64,000 bases of DNA from Pseudomonadota bacterium (GCA_018902755.1 JAHIQI010000069.1:124001-188000), one strand, 5' to 3'; counted from the stretch's first letter, positions 8,247-17,210 are shown. Notes: generated by a model from the sequence alone, not told the origin. Numbers and translations are program-made.

Positions 8247-9779
8247 TCAGATCGGCCTGTTACAGGAGCGCGGAGCAAATTCACTTTTAGGTAGGCGGAT
8301 GGTGAACAGCGCGCCGCCGGACTCTACGTTACTAGCGCTTATGCTCCCACCGTGGCTTTCCACGATGGTTTTGACGCCAGCCAGGCCCAGGCCATAGCCG
8401 TTGTCTCCCTTTTGGCCCTCACCCCGGTAGAACGGGCGGAATAACTTGTCGATTTCCGTTTCAGGGATGCCTGGGCCCTGGTCCTGTACCGTGATTATGA
8501 CTTCCCCGTCGATAAGCGAGGCCATTAGCCGGATCGTCGTCTCTCGGGGAGAGAAGCGAATGGCGTTGTCTAGCAAATTGCTTATAGCCCGATAGAAGTG
8601 GGTGGTATCCAGGTATATATCAAGGGAGCCCGAGGGTGCTTCGGTTTCTAGTGCGATTCCTGACTCTTTGCAAAACTCGCTGAATCCTTCGGCCACTTCT
8701 TTGAAAAATGTGGCAATATCATACCGCTTAAGGTCCAGGGATAGTTTGTGCTCGCCGCGCCGGGAAGAGATCAAAAAGTTCTGAATTAATGCCTCCAACC
8801 GCTGACTTTGTCGATAGATTACTTTCGCGTACTCGGCCGTCTTGTCCTTGGACAACCTTTCAAGCCTGGTTAGTATCAGGTTGGAAAATCCCTTGATACT
8901 TATCAGCGGGTTTTTCATGTCATGCGCCAGCAGCGACAGAGCCATTTCCTGCTCTTTTGCCATCTCCTCTATGGTGATCAAGTCTTTCTGGAGCATGGCG
9001 TCCTTTTCCTTAATCTCCTTGAAGTACAGGTCCATGGGCCTGGTGAATCCGGTGAAGACGATGGCCTTGTAAATCAGATAGAAAGAGGCGATCTTGAAGA
9101 GGTGGCCCAACATGTTGATGAAGCCGTACAAGGATACATATTGGGTGAAGGTGAGCTCGGCCAGTATGGTCAGTACCACCGACCAAACCATCAGTCTGCG
9201 GACGTGGGGATCCAAATTCCTGCGGTATCGGTAGATCAAGATCAGGGCGAAGATCAGCATCAGGCAAATGGCATACTCGCTGAAGATTTTGAATGTGGTA
9301 AGCCCGACATCGGTTTGGTAGGAATCGGGGAAAAATTTCCAGGGGAAGATGCCGGCCAGAATGGTCGTAGTCAGGGCTGCGAAGAATACCAGCGTCCAGT
9401 AGCCTTTAAGGTGTCTTTTAATGAAGAGAAAGGCAGTAAGGAGAGAAAAGCTTTCCATGTAGCGTGCGGCCACCCATAACTGCGTTGGCAGGTTGGGGCC
9501 TTCAGCCGAGAAAACCCTCATGCCTGTATAGGCCAAAAAGTGCAGAAAGTCTAGGAGTCCGATGAAAAGATAGGCAACGCCAAGGTAGAGTAAATAACCG
9601 TTTTCAAGGTGGGGTCTAGTGTTCCAGGTCTGAATGAAAATTGCGAAGGCGATCACGGTGGAGTAGCCTTCTACCATGCTGTGGAACAGAAGGTAGTTGA
9701 CCCGGCTGAGATAGTACAGGCCGCACAATGAGATAAGCGCGAAGCCGACATAGGCGGTAATTTTAAGGTACCTATTCAT
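8247..9779 (-). CDS. MASE3-domain membrane sensor histidine kinase
   Basis: A 510-residue kinase. The N-terminal half is a multi-pass MASE3 sensor with characteristic pieces VNYLLFHSMVEGYS, FIQTWNTRP and DFLHFLAYTGM. A coiled stretch (about 255-280) leads to the HisKA phosphoacceptor in LLAHDMKNPLISIKGF (His near residue 288). The ATPase domain has N (DNAIRFSP), G1 (DQGPGIP) and G2 (GYGLGLAGVKTIV) boxes. No receiver domain or cognate regulator is adjacent. It converges on the GMC gene with a 77-bp gap. MASE3 ligands are not known. Location: inner membrane. Confidence 0.92.
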   Translation of the reverse strand: MNRYLKITAYVGFALISLCGLYYLSRVNYLLFHSMVEGYSTVIAFAIFIQTWNTRPHLENGYLLYLGVAYLFIGLLDFLHFLAYTGMRVFSAEGPNLPTQLWVAARYMESFSLLTAFLFIKRHLKGYWTLVFFAALTTTILAGIFPWKFFPDSYQTDVGLTTFKIFSEYAICLMLIFALILIYRYRRNLDPHVRRLMVWSVVLTILAELTFTQYVSLYGFINMLGHLFKIASFYLIYKAIVFTGFTRPMDLYFKEIKEKDAMLQKDLITIEEMAKEQEMALSLLAHDMKNPLISIKGFSNLILTRLERLSKDKTAEYAKVIYRQSQRLEALIQNFLISSRRGEHKLSLDLKRYDIATFFKEVAEGFSEFCKESGIALETEAPSGSLDIYLDTTHFYRAISNLLDNAIRFSPRETTIRLMASLIDGEVIITVQDQGPGIPETEIDKLFRPFYRGEGQKGDNGYGLGLAGVKTIVESHGGSISASNVESGGALFTIRLPKSEFAPRSCNRPI

Positions 9780-9812
9780 TCTTTGCCTATGTGAGAGTGT
9801 GTTATGCAGTAG

Positions 9813-10140
9813 CGAACCACCACGGTTTTCCTGGGGCTCATTTGTTTGAGTCAGGCCATCATGGCCGGGGCCTACTGTGATTGATAGTATGACATCTAGG
9901 GCTCCACGGGTGGAATATTTCCTATGGGTTCACTAGCGGTTGCCGGTTATTAAATCAATCCGCTCATGCCAAGGTGGCTAATCCCAATTCATCAAGGTTC
10001 CACCAAGGCCGGCCTTCTAGTCACTTCTGTCTTGTGAAGACTGATCGCCGTCTCGGTCATGACGCTGTCGTAGGAGTCGCCCACGCGGCCCACCGACGGC
10101 TCGACGCCCGCCTCGGCCAGGTGGTGATCCGCCACCTGGT
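9813..10140 (-). pseudogene. Decayed IS3-family transposase (OrfB C-terminal part) with right-end repeat
   Basis: On the minus strand, translation from about 10120 gives LAEAGVEPSVGRVGDSYD and HKTEVTRR, the typical end of the IS3 OrfB integrase core. After a frameshift it continues as PWWNLDELGLATLA and FNNRQPL, and after another as GNIPPVE and SYYQSQ. In-frame stops sit where the family has Trp or other residues. The remnant runs into a terminal-repeat-like sequence at 9813-9838 (cgaaccaccacggttttcct...), which resembles an IS3 right end. The other end is cut off at the htpX-tail repeat near 10138. It is non-functional. Confidence 0.8.
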
Positions 10141-10632
10141 GACCACCCTTAAGATCGCCGGAGGCCATTCGCTCATGCGCCTGTTCGCCTCCCTCCCGCC
10201 TTTGGAAGACCGCATCGCCCGTCTGCACGGCCGGGCCTAGCGGTCCGAAACAACGGGTTTAAGTAGGGAGCCGGACCCGGTCGGGTCTGGCTCTGGCCAC
10301 TGTGGGGTCGCATTTCCGCCAAGGCCTGTAGCTTTCCCGGCGGCGCTGCTCACTGGAATTCAAGGCCGCGGCGTTTTCAGCAGGCACAAGGGCTGGTGGG
10401 AGCCAAGTCGGCAGGGCAGGGGGCTGCGGGAGGCAGCTGATTGACCGGGGTCAGTGAGGTGGATTACTATATAAAAATACTGGAGATTGCGATTCTCGTC
10501 GGGGTTTCAGTGAGAAATTGCTTTGTCTGGTAGGCAATGAAGCCTTTGGCTGCGGCCCAACCGCGTGGCAGAGCGCACCGAGGGCAGAAGAAGGCACGAA
10601 ACGAGGTCAAGAGCGGTGGCTGCCGCATAATT
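10138..10632 (+). repeat. Direct repeat copy B: htpX 3' fragment plus downstream noncoding DNA
   Basis: This matches 6228-6717. The coding part (TTLKIAGGHSLMRLFAS to the stop at about 10240) is still in frame and nearly identical to the HtpX C-terminus, but nothing before it encodes HtpX. The preceding DNA is an IS3 remnant in the opposite orientation. It is therefore a truncated htpX pseudogene tail. The noncoding part ends at GGCTGCCGCATAAT, 70 bp before the hemerythrin gene. Confidence 0.88.
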
Positions 10633-10662
10633 AGGGATTAGACAAGCATAACCAAATCACAT

Positions 10663-10689
10663 CAGCCGGAGAACCGACAAATCCGGCTG
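10663..10689 (+). promoter_or_regulatory. Leader hairpin before the hemerythrin gene
   Basis: CAGCCGGA at 10663-10670 pairs perfectly with TCCGGCTG at 10682-10689, directly before the GGGGAGA ribosome-binding site of the gene at 10703. It could affect translation or mRNA stability; this is inference from position alone. Confidence 0.4.
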
Positions 10690-10702
10690 TGGGGAGACCA
10701 GA

Positions 10703-11239
10703 ATGCAACCGATAGGTCCTTTAATGCATGAACACCGCTTGATTGAGCGCATGGTAGCCCTGATTCAAAAACAAGCCAAGCACCTTCAGGGGGGCGCTGA
10801 GCCGGACTCGAAGTTCATCGCGGACGCGGTGGAGTTTTTTCGTGTCTATGCCGACCGCTGCCACCACGGCAAGGAAGAAGACCTGCTTTTCGTGGAGCTG
10901 CGTAACAAAGAGCTCCCTCCCGAGCTATCGGCCATAACTGACGAGTTGATTCAGGAGCACAAACTTGGTCGTGGCATGGTGAAAAGCCTCTACGAAGCCA
11001 ACCGCGCCTACATCGCCTCAGGAACAGGCACCCAAGAGATTGTTCAGTTATTGGAAAAGCTTGCCCGCTTTTACCCTGAGCACATTGAAAAGGAGGACAA
11101 GCGCTTTTTCTTCCCGATTATGGAGTACTTCAACCGGGAGGAGATGGACCGCATGCTTGCAGACTTTTACGAGTTCGACCGCAAGCTTGTCCATCACTTC
11201 TTCCAGGACAAGGTCGAAGGTTACGAAGCGGGGAAATAG
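10703..11239 (+). CDS. Hemerythrin-like (HHE) domain protein
   Basis: A 178-residue soluble four-helix protein. Candidate diiron ligands are regularly spaced: HEHRLIERM (His near 9-11), CHHGKEEDLLF (about 53-60), QEHKLGRGM (about 90) and YPEHIEKEDKRFF (about 124-131). Proteins of this type bind O2 or NO or sense iron and oxygen. In anaerobes they usually serve oxygen or nitrosative stress defence. A strong GGGGAGACC site precedes the ATG. A DUF488 gene follows after 17 bp, probably in the same operon. Confidence 0.9.
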   Translation: MQPIGPLMHEHRLIERMVALIQKQAKHLQGGAEPDSKFIADAVEFFRVYADRCHHGKEEDLLFVELRNKELPPELSAITDELIQEHKLGRGMVKSLYEANRAYIASGTGTQEIVQLLEKLARFYPEHIEKEDKRFFFPIMEYFNREEMDRMLADFYEFDRKLVHHFFQDKVEGYEAGK

Positions 11240-11256
11240 CAGCGCCTGAGGTGACC

Positions 11257-11622
11257 ATGCAAGGCAAGGCCCCACGCCTCAAGAGAATTTATGACCCAGC
11301 CGAGTCTGTTGACGGCAAGCGCTATTTGGTAGATCGGCTTTGGCCTCGCGGAGTGAGCAAACAACAGGCATCCCTGGATGGCTGGCTCAAGGAACTAGCC
11401 CCGAGCGATGAGCTGCGCCAATGGTTCGGACACAACCCCGCCCGCTGGAAGGAATTTAAAAGACGATACCGCCTGGAGCTGAAGGCCAAGACCAAGAAGG
11501 CCAAGCTGCTGGAGTTGGCTCAGGAGATCGATTTGGACGTGGTCACGTTGCTGTATGCGGCCAAGGACAGAGAGCGCAACAACGCCGTGGTACTCCGAGA
11601 GGAGTTGTCCCGCAACTATTGA
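11257..11622 (+). CDS. DUF488 family protein (YeaO-like)
   Basis: A 121-residue protein with the DUF488 hallmark YLVDRLWPRGVSK near the N-terminus, then WFGHNPARWKEFKRRY and a C-terminal VVTLLYAAKDRERNNAVVL. The biochemical role of the family is not established. The ATG at 11257 has GAGG 5 bp upstream; a GTG at 11251 is in frame but overlaps that site. It lies directly downstream of the hemerythrin gene. Confidence 0.88.
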   Translation: MQGKAPRLKRIYDPAESVDGKRYLVDRLWPRGVSKQQASLDGWLKELAPSDELRQWFGHNPARWKEFKRRYRLELKAKTKKAKLLELAQEIDLDVVTLLYAAKDRERNNAVVLREELSRNY

Positions 11623-12109
11623 TGCAGGGAGCCAGCTCTTACTTCGGCCGCCCTTTCGCATGGCCGCGGCTTGCCACCCCCGAACATCAGCTTAAATTTC
11701 CGGCTGAAACTTCTACGCTTACTTACATTTAAAATTAGACCGACATGCATGTGTGGCCTTCGAGGTCTTCATCAAATTGCAGGCGATTTCTTTTCATTTA
11801 CTTATAAAATGATAACCTTTATTAGCTAGCCATGAAAAGCTAAACTTGGCAAATCAATACTATTCTAATATATTTTGTAACTTCAAGTAGTTAGCTGCTG
11901 TAAAGTGACGTAAAAAAATTATAAAGTATAACATTATGTGTTTAAGAAATAATTAAAAACACTTGACAATATGATAAAAAAGAATAAGTTGTTTAATGTG
12001 TTTAGGAATGTATGGCAATTATCTTCAACACACTTACCTGCTTCATATCAACACTGAGGAAAGCAAAATTATGATTGATTTTGACCGATAAGCTCCGGAG
12101 GGGGGTAGC
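11623..12109. other. 487-bp AT-rich intergenic region
   Basis: From about 11700 base composition shifts sharply to AT. A TTGACA at 11963-11968 could be a -35 element but no convincing -10 follows at 16-18 bp. No gene, repeat or hairpin of note is seen. This is the left edge of a low-GC block that runs to about 15600. Confidence 0.5.
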
Positions 12110-12331
12110 ATGGCCTATAACAAATCAAATAAATTAATTTTTGTACTTTCCCTTCTTGCTGGACTGTGCTCGTTTGCAGGTGGGTTCTATCTTTTTCTTT
12201 GGGCAGGTTCCAACTTTCTATATGGCTATACTCTAGAAGCAATATTCTTTGCGCTTCTTCTATTTGTGTTGTCGTTAGTCTTTTTTATCTGTGCTTATAA
12301 CCTACACCATTCATCTCTAAAAAAATATTGA
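12110..12331 (+). CDS. Small two-segment membrane protein, function unknown
   Basis: A 73-residue protein made almost entirely of two hydrophobic segments (about residues 9-32 and 40-65) with a short basic N-terminus and a polar tail ending HHSSLKKY. GGAGGGGGG stands 5 bp before the ATG, an unusually strong ribosome-binding site that supports translation. I recognise no family. It precedes the PAS/LuxR regulator by 77 bp on the same strand and, like it, is AT-rich. Confidence 0.6.
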   Translation: MAYNKSNKLIFVLSLLAGLCSFAGGFYLFLWAGSNFLYGYTLEAIFFALLLFVLSLVFFICAYNLHHSSLKKY

Positions 12332-12408
12332 CGATAAGGGGTGCGCAAATCATTTAAAATTTGTACGAAAACCTAGGGCCTACTGGTTTTAGTAGCGTGG
12401 GCGAAACC

Positions 12409-14097
12409 ATGAAGCAAAAGCGGACCTGTGAAGAACTATTACAAAGAGTACAAGAGCTGGAGCTGTCCGAACTAGAAAATAATAAACAAGTAGCTTGCCT
12501 TACCGCGCAAATTGATCATCTTAAAAAAACGTTAGATTTTATTCCTTCTGTTATCTATACAAAGGATGATAAGGGGCTTTACACTTATATAAATAAAAAG
12601 TTCGAAGAATTATCAGGATTGAAGCAAGAAAATGTGCTTGGTAAAACGGATTTTGAACTGTTTCCAAAACCAGTCGCAGAAAAGTCAGCCAAAAATGACA
12701 GGATTGTAATTGAAGCTGGCCACCAGCTAGAAGCAGAAGAAATTGGTCCTGTGCGCGGGGAAATTCATGATTTCTCCTCTTCAAAATATCCCCTGAAAAA
12801 CAATAATGGTGATATTTATGGAATAGTTGGAATATCAACAGACATCACCGAGCAGAAGAAAGTAGAAAATGAAGTAATCCTTTTGAGAAACGTTGTTGAA
12901 CAAAGTGTCGATGGGCTAGCTGTGGTTGATATGGATGGAAACCTAAAGTATCTTAATTCTGCTTTCGCCCAGCTACATGGTTATGATCGTGAAGAGTTAA
13001 TCGGACAAAATTTGTCTGTTTTTCACAGCGATGATCAAATGCAGGCGGTGGAAGCTGCTAACCACCAAATCAAAACTAATGGGATGTTTTACGGTGAGAT
13101 CTGTCATCTCAGGAAAGACGGCACGTCTTTTCCTGGTTTGATGAACAACAGCCTGATAAAAAATTCTGAAGGGAAGCAAGTTGGAATAGTTGGAACCCTA
13201 CGGGACATAACCGAGAGAAAGACAATTGAAGATCAGCTAAGCGAAAGTAAAGCGCGTTTTAAAGCTATAGTTGAAAATGCTCCAATTGGAATTATTCTAA
13301 CGGATTTTAATGGAAAAATTAGATTGGCAAATCAAAAAATGTTTGAAATGCTAGGTTATGACCATAAACTTGATTCTCATGAAGACCTCAGCGTTGACAA
13401 AGTTACTCACAAAAGTGACATGCATACAATTGAATGGTTTAAAAAGTTAAAGTCAAAAGAAATTGATAATTATTTAGTTGAAAAACGTTATGTCCGTAAG
13501 GATGGTACCATTATGTGGGGCCATGCTAATGTAAAAACTATTTATTCAAAAAACAATGAACCGAAATATATTTTAATTATCATAGAAGACATTACCAGCC
13601 TTAAACGTTTTAAGGATGGCCTTAGATCGGCGAACGGTATGCTCGAAAAGAGAGTGAAAGAGCGTACCGCCGAATTAGAAAAATTAAACCTTGCCCTGCA
13701 AGTACTGCTAGACCACCGGGAAGAGGAAAAGCGGAGCTTAGAAGAGAGCGTAGCGTCAACGGCTGCTGTGCGGATTACACCTTTTATTGATCGTCTTAAA
13801 AAAAGTGAGCTTGACAAGGGTCAAAAGGCGCTTTTAGCAATGGTAGAAAAGGCGCTTGAAGAGCTGGTATCTCCATACATAAAGAAGCTATCGGCGAAGT
13901 TGTCTGGTTTGACCCCTAGGGAAAAGGAGGTGGCTTTATTAATAAGGGACGGCCTGACCAATTCAGCAGTGGCAGACGCTTTAGCGATCTCTGAGCATGC
14001 AGTTGCTTTTCACAGGCAAAACATTAGACTCAAGCTCGGGTTAAAGAAGTCAAAAGTTAATTTAATTAGCTATTTACAAGATATGGCGGAAAGCTAG
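12409..14097 (+). CDS. Multi-PAS regulator with LuxR-type HTH
   Basis: About 562 residues. After a short coiled N-terminus come three PAS domains: the first with DDKGLYTYINKKFEELSG, the second with DMDGNLKYLNSAFAQLHGYD, the third with DFNGKIRLANQKMFEMLGYD. Each is followed by a PAC-like piece such as VGISTDITEQKK. A coiled coil (about 415-475) leads to the C-terminal HTH LTPREKEVALLIRDGLTN and RLKLGL. PAS-LuxR proteins of this layout are cytoplasmic one-component regulators in Desulfobacterota; signal and targets are unknown. The ATG at 12409 is preferred over an in-frame TTG at 12361, though neither has a clear ribosome-binding site. Codon use is AT-rich, unlike the flanks. Confidence 0.88.
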   Translation: MKQKRTCEELLQRVQELELSELENNKQVACLTAQIDHLKKTLDFIPSVIYTKDDKGLYTYINKKFEELSGLKQENVLGKTDFELFPKPVAEKSAKNDRIVIEAGHQLEAEEIGPVRGEIHDFSSSKYPLKNNNGDIYGIVGISTDITEQKKVENEVILLRNVVEQSVDGLAVVDMDGNLKYLNSAFAQLHGYDREELIGQNLSVFHSDDQMQAVEAANHQIKTNGMFYGEICHLRKDGTSFPGLMNNSLIKNSEGKQVGIVGTLRDITERKTIEDQLSESKARFKAIVENAPIGIILTDFNGKIRLANQKMFEMLGYDHKLDSHEDLSVDKVTHKSDMHTIEWFKKLKSKEIDNYLVEKRYVRKDGTIMWGHANVKTIYSKNNEPKYILIIIEDITSLKRFKDGLRSANGMLEKRVKERTAELEKLNLALQVLLDHREEEKRSLEESVASTAAVRITPFIDRLKKSELDKGQKALLAMVEKALEELVSPYIKKLSAKLSGLTPREKEVALLIRDGLTNSAVADALAISEHAVAFHRQNIRLKLGLKKSKVNLISYLQDMAES

Positions 14098-14330
14098 CGT
14101 TATTTTTCCCTAGAAAACCAGAAACCATATCAATAGGTATTACCTACTTATAAACTAGCCTAGCCCTGTCTTATAAAAAAATATGTTCTGGTTTAAGTTC
14201 ATCATCGTGGAACGTTTTTGGGATGTTACTGGTAATTTTTTATAACTAGTCAAAAATATGGGTGTGGCTCTCCCTGTAATATTCTTTGCTTTTGGGGCAG
14301 GAGCATGGGGATATCGCAGGGAGGGCCATT

Positions 14331-14609
14331 TTGATTAAATACAAAAAAGTTAAAAAGGCGGCTGATTTTAAATTTTTGCTAATTCTGATCAACCTGTTGG
14401 CCATTTTAACTTCTGCCACTTTCTTTTATATGATAATTGGTTGTGGTGGATCCAAGTGGTGTACCGAAACAAATGATTATTCAATTCTTGAAACTTGTAA
14501 AGAACATTGTCGCAAAGAAGCTGGAGGTCTGGCCATTTCTTCTGAATTGAATTTTCAAGATTGCATGCAATCATTGGGATACTATCCATGTGATAATAAA
14601 TTGAAATAG
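14331..14609 (+). CDS. Small cysteine-containing membrane-anchored protein, unknown
   Basis: With a TTG start at 14331 (GGGAGG about 7 bp upstream) the product has 92 residues. It has a basic start (MIKYKKVKKAAD), one membrane segment (about 14-38) and a tail with six cysteines, including CKEHC. The tail would lie outside the membrane and could form disulfides. The frame stays open upstream to about 14286, but there is no ribosome-binding site there. No family recognised. Confidence 0.5.
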   Translation: MIKYKKVKKAADFKFLLILINLLAILTSATFFYMIIGCGGSKWCTETNDYSILETCKEHCRKEAGGLAISSELNFQDCMQSLGYYPCDNKLK

Positions 14610-14657
14610 CCGGATTTTATATCACTTGGGTGGATGCTTTCAGGGGGTAGTAATATC

Positions 14658-14819
14658 GTGGGTCACCGTTCTTTTAGCTTTCGCGGCCGTTGCCCTAATT
14701 GTAAAACAACGGAATTGGACCGATCTCATAGAAGAAACGGATGGGAATATTTATTGTCAGCTATAGGTATATATCCTTATCGTTGTAGAAACTGCTTAAA
14801 ACGATTTTTTATACTTTGA
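14658..14819 (+). CDS. Small zinc-ribbon protein
   Basis: A 53-residue protein with two CxxC pairs (CPNC and CRNC) about 30 residues apart, separated by SHRRNGWEYLLSAIG and PYRC. This arrangement matches small bacterial zinc-ribbon proteins of unknown role in which a short hydrophobic turn lies between two knuckles. The GTG at 14658 has AGGGGG 10 bp upstream; an ATG at 14634 in the same frame is the alternative start. Confidence 0.55.
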   Translation: MGHRSFSFRGRCPNCKTTELDRSHRRNGWEYLLSAIGIYPYRCRNCLKRFFIL

Positions 14820-14974
14820 TGTAAATTTGGCTTGGCTCGAGTAATAAAATAATTCAAATGGTGGGATAGCTACAATTTAATCGAGAAACTTCAAGGAAGC
14901 ATGGACATAAGTTGATAATTTCAATCGGGCAAACTTCACCCAATGGTGAAAACGTAAACTCAGGGCATATTAAA

Positions 14975-15559
14975 ATGCCTTCGACCGAATTGAAGTATCA
15001 ATGTCGCCAAAGGCCAGGGCTGAAGTTTAACAACCTTGAGGGATGCCAGGCCAGGCGTACTAGGGCAGAGGAATATCCTAAACGTATTGATCTCTTAGGA
15101 TGTAAGGAGTGCCCAGGACCATTACCGCTAAAAGAGACGGGAGATAAGAAGGTGTCTAGCAACGAAAATGATGACAGCAGAACCAAAATATCTTCTGAAG
15201 AAACTGAAACGTGCAAGTGCGGTCGCGGCCCCGTGGTTATAAGGAAAAATGGAGTCTCCGCTGGCAGATGTAGACAATGCATGTCTGACACAGCCAAATC
15301 ATGGCCTAGGGGAAAGCAGAAAAAGACGATGCCGAATCAATCCAAAGAGCTTGATGCATATTCGTTAGTTACGTTGCTAAAGGAAAGAAAAGAAGAGGCC
15401 GAGAATATAATTAACACTCTGATTGAAAATGGTGCAGTTAATGGGGACAAGGATATTTCGCAAGCAATTGTATCTTTTGTTAAGCTGACGGCGACAATAG
15501 ATGTTCTACTTAAAGCAGAACTATCGGTCAATGTTGAAAAAAAGACTGACTTATGTTAG
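14975..15559 (+). CDS. Cysteine-rich zinc-finger-like protein, unknown function
   Basis: About 194 residues. The N-terminal part has spaced cysteines (YQCRQRPGLKF, GCQARR, GCKECPGP), and a second cluster CKCGRGP with CRQC resembles a zinc ribbon. The C-terminal 70 residues are helical (LLKERKEEAENIINTLIENG). No known family is recognised. The frame is open back to a TTG at 14912, but the ATG at 14975 has AGGG 9 bp upstream. Base composition is AT-rich like the preceding genes. Confidence 0.55.
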   Translation: MPSTELKYQCRQRPGLKFNNLEGCQARRTRAEEYPKRIDLLGCKECPGPLPLKETGDKKVSSNENDDSRTKISSEETETCKCGRGPVVIRKNGVSAGRCRQCMSDTAKSWPRGKQKKTMPNQSKELDAYSLVTLLKERKEEAENIINTLIENGAVNGDKDISQAIVSFVKLTATIDVLLKAELSVNVEKKTDLC

Positions 15560-15611
15560 TTATATTCCGGATGGGATGTCCTATGGCTTAAACCCGTAAG
15601 GATTTTAAATA

Positions 15612-16991
15612 ATGCCCATGCCAATCAATATAGATCTGAGCGACCAGCGCTTGGACGAAAAGCAGATACGCCAGGCGGCCCAGGAATGGCGTCAGTGTTT
15701 CGACGCGTTGGAAGAACTGGTGGTGGTCATCGACCGGAACTACCGGGTGCAACGCTGCAACAAGGCCATGAGCAAATACCTGGGCCTGGACTTCAGCCAG
15801 ATCGTGGGCCAGCCCTGCCACCGCCTGCTGCATGGCTCGGAGTCTCCCCTTGACGTTTGCCTGCAACAACGGATGTTCCAGCAGGGCAAGGCCATAACCG
15901 ATGACTACCAGAACCCCGCCACCGGCCAGCTTTTCTCGGTGACCGTTTCGCCTATCACCGATGCCGGAGGCTCCATCATGGGCACTGTGCATCTGTTCAA
16001 GGATATAAGCGAGCACCGCCGCCGGGAGCAGGAGCGGGTGAAAATGGCCCTGGAGCTAACCAAAAGCCTAGAGTCCACCACCATGGCCCTGACCAACATG
16101 GTGGACAGCCGCGACCCCTACACTTCGGGCCACAGTCAGCGAGTGGCCGAACTAGCCGTGCGGGTTGGGGCTCAGATGGGCCTAAGCGAAGACGACCTCT
16201 CCGGCCTTAAGTACTGCGGTCTGCTACACGACATCGGCAAGGGGGCCATCTCTCTGGATATCCTCAACAAGCCCGGCAAGCTCACCGAGCACGAGGAGGG
16301 CATCATCCAAGAGCACCCAGCCACGGCCTATCGCATCCTGAAGACTATCTCCTTCCCATGGCCGGTGGCCCAGGTGGTCTACCAGCACCACGAGCGCTTG
16401 GACGGCTCGGGCTACCCCCAGGGACTAAAGGGAGACGATATCCACCCCTGGTCTCGCTTGCTGGCCGTCTGCGATGTGTTTGAGGCCATGACCAGCCACA
16501 GGCCATACCGCCCGGCCCACGGCACGGAGAAGGCCTTCCAGACGCTCCGGGAGGGGGCTGGCAGCAAGTTCGACGCGGCCATAGTGGAAGCGGCCCTGAC
16601 CTGCCTGAACGTGGATGACCGCCGTGTGACCGCGGTGGACGACGACGCCAAGATACTGGAGCTGTACAGCAACTTCCTCAGGCGGGACAAGTACGAGATC
16701 CTCCGCTACAGCGACCCCTCTGAAGCAATACAGGCTTTCGCCCAGAGCCCCACCCCCATCCTGATCACGGACCTGCAGATGCCGGGCAAGAGCGGCCTAG
16801 AGGTAATATGGGAGGCCAAGCGGGTGAGCCCGCACACCGAGGCGATTTTGGTCACCGGCGACGGAAACAAGGAAGTTGTAATCAAGGCCATGAGGATGGG
16901 TGCTTCGGACTTCCTGGATAAACCGGTGCAGATGGCCGAACTGCAAAAGGCGGTGCAGCGGGCCCACGAGCGCTTCACAAAAACAATCTGA
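15612..16991 (+). CDS. PAS / HD-GYP / receiver protein, probable c-di-GMP phosphodiesterase
   Basis: A 459-residue cytoplasmic protein. Residues about 25-140 form a PAS domain (VVVIDRNYRVQRCNKAM). An HD-GYP domain follows at about 165-335, with HSQRVAELAVRVG, LLHDIGKGAI, HPATAYRIL, HHERLDGSGYPQGLKG and DVFEAMTSHRPYRP, so the catalytic HD and GYP residues are present. A receiver domain ends the protein (about 340-455), with acidic pocket AVDDD, phosphoacceptor Asp in LITDLQMPG and Lys in DFLDKPV. HD-GYP proteins hydrolyse c-di-GMP. A receiver at the C-terminus rather than the N-terminus is less common. GC-rich codon use resumes here. Confidence 0.93.
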   Translation: MPMPINIDLSDQRLDEKQIRQAAQEWRQCFDALEELVVVIDRNYRVQRCNKAMSKYLGLDFSQIVGQPCHRLLHGSESPLDVCLQQRMFQQGKAITDDYQNPATGQLFSVTVSPITDAGGSIMGTVHLFKDISEHRRREQERVKMALELTKSLESTTMALTNMVDSRDPYTSGHSQRVAELAVRVGAQMGLSEDDLSGLKYCGLLHDIGKGAISLDILNKPGKLTEHEEGIIQEHPATAYRILKTISFPWPVAQVVYQHHERLDGSGYPQGLKGDDIHPWSRLLAVCDVFEAMTSHRPYRPAHGTEKAFQTLREGAGSKFDAAIVEAALTCLNVDDRRVTAVDDDAKILELYSNFLRRDKYEILRYSDPSEAIQAFAQSPTPILITDLQMPGKSGLEVIWEAKRVSPHTEAILVTGDGNKEVVIKAMRMGASDFLDKPVQMAELQKAVQRAHERFTKTI

Positions 16992-17159
16992 TCCAATCTT
17001 GATCGACTTTAAGCGCCAGGTGGTATGCGGGAAGGGCAGGGTTGGTGTGAGATTTCCTAAAGAGCGTGAGCGCAAAATTATCACGCGCGTACGAAACACG
17101 ATAAGGGTTATAATTATTAAGGAGAACAGGCCAAATTGAAATCGGCCTGCTACCTCCTC

Positions 17160-17192
17160 GCCCCCGGGTAGGCCCCCCCGCCACCCGGGGGC
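17160..17192 (+). terminator. 10-bp GC hairpin downstream of the HD-GYP gene
   Basis: GCCCCCGGGT at 17160-17169 pairs with ACCCGGGGGC at 17183-17192. No T-run follows. It precedes a clearer terminator at 17211-17258 and may assist it. Confidence 0.4.
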
Positions 17193-17210
17193 ATCTTATT
17201 GAAAATGGAA

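Noticed and set aside
9974..10240. 88-residue rightward frame ending in the HtpX C-terminus as a real gene
   Set aside because: Its first half is the antisense of an IS3 transposase remnant and only the last 33 codons derive from htpX. It is a chance fusion at a rearrangement junction.
14901..14915. Five-codon leader peptide overlapping a TTG start at 14912
   Set aside because: An AAGGA site precedes the ATG, but a four-residue peptide with nothing to attenuate is better explained by chance. The downstream protein probably starts at 14975.
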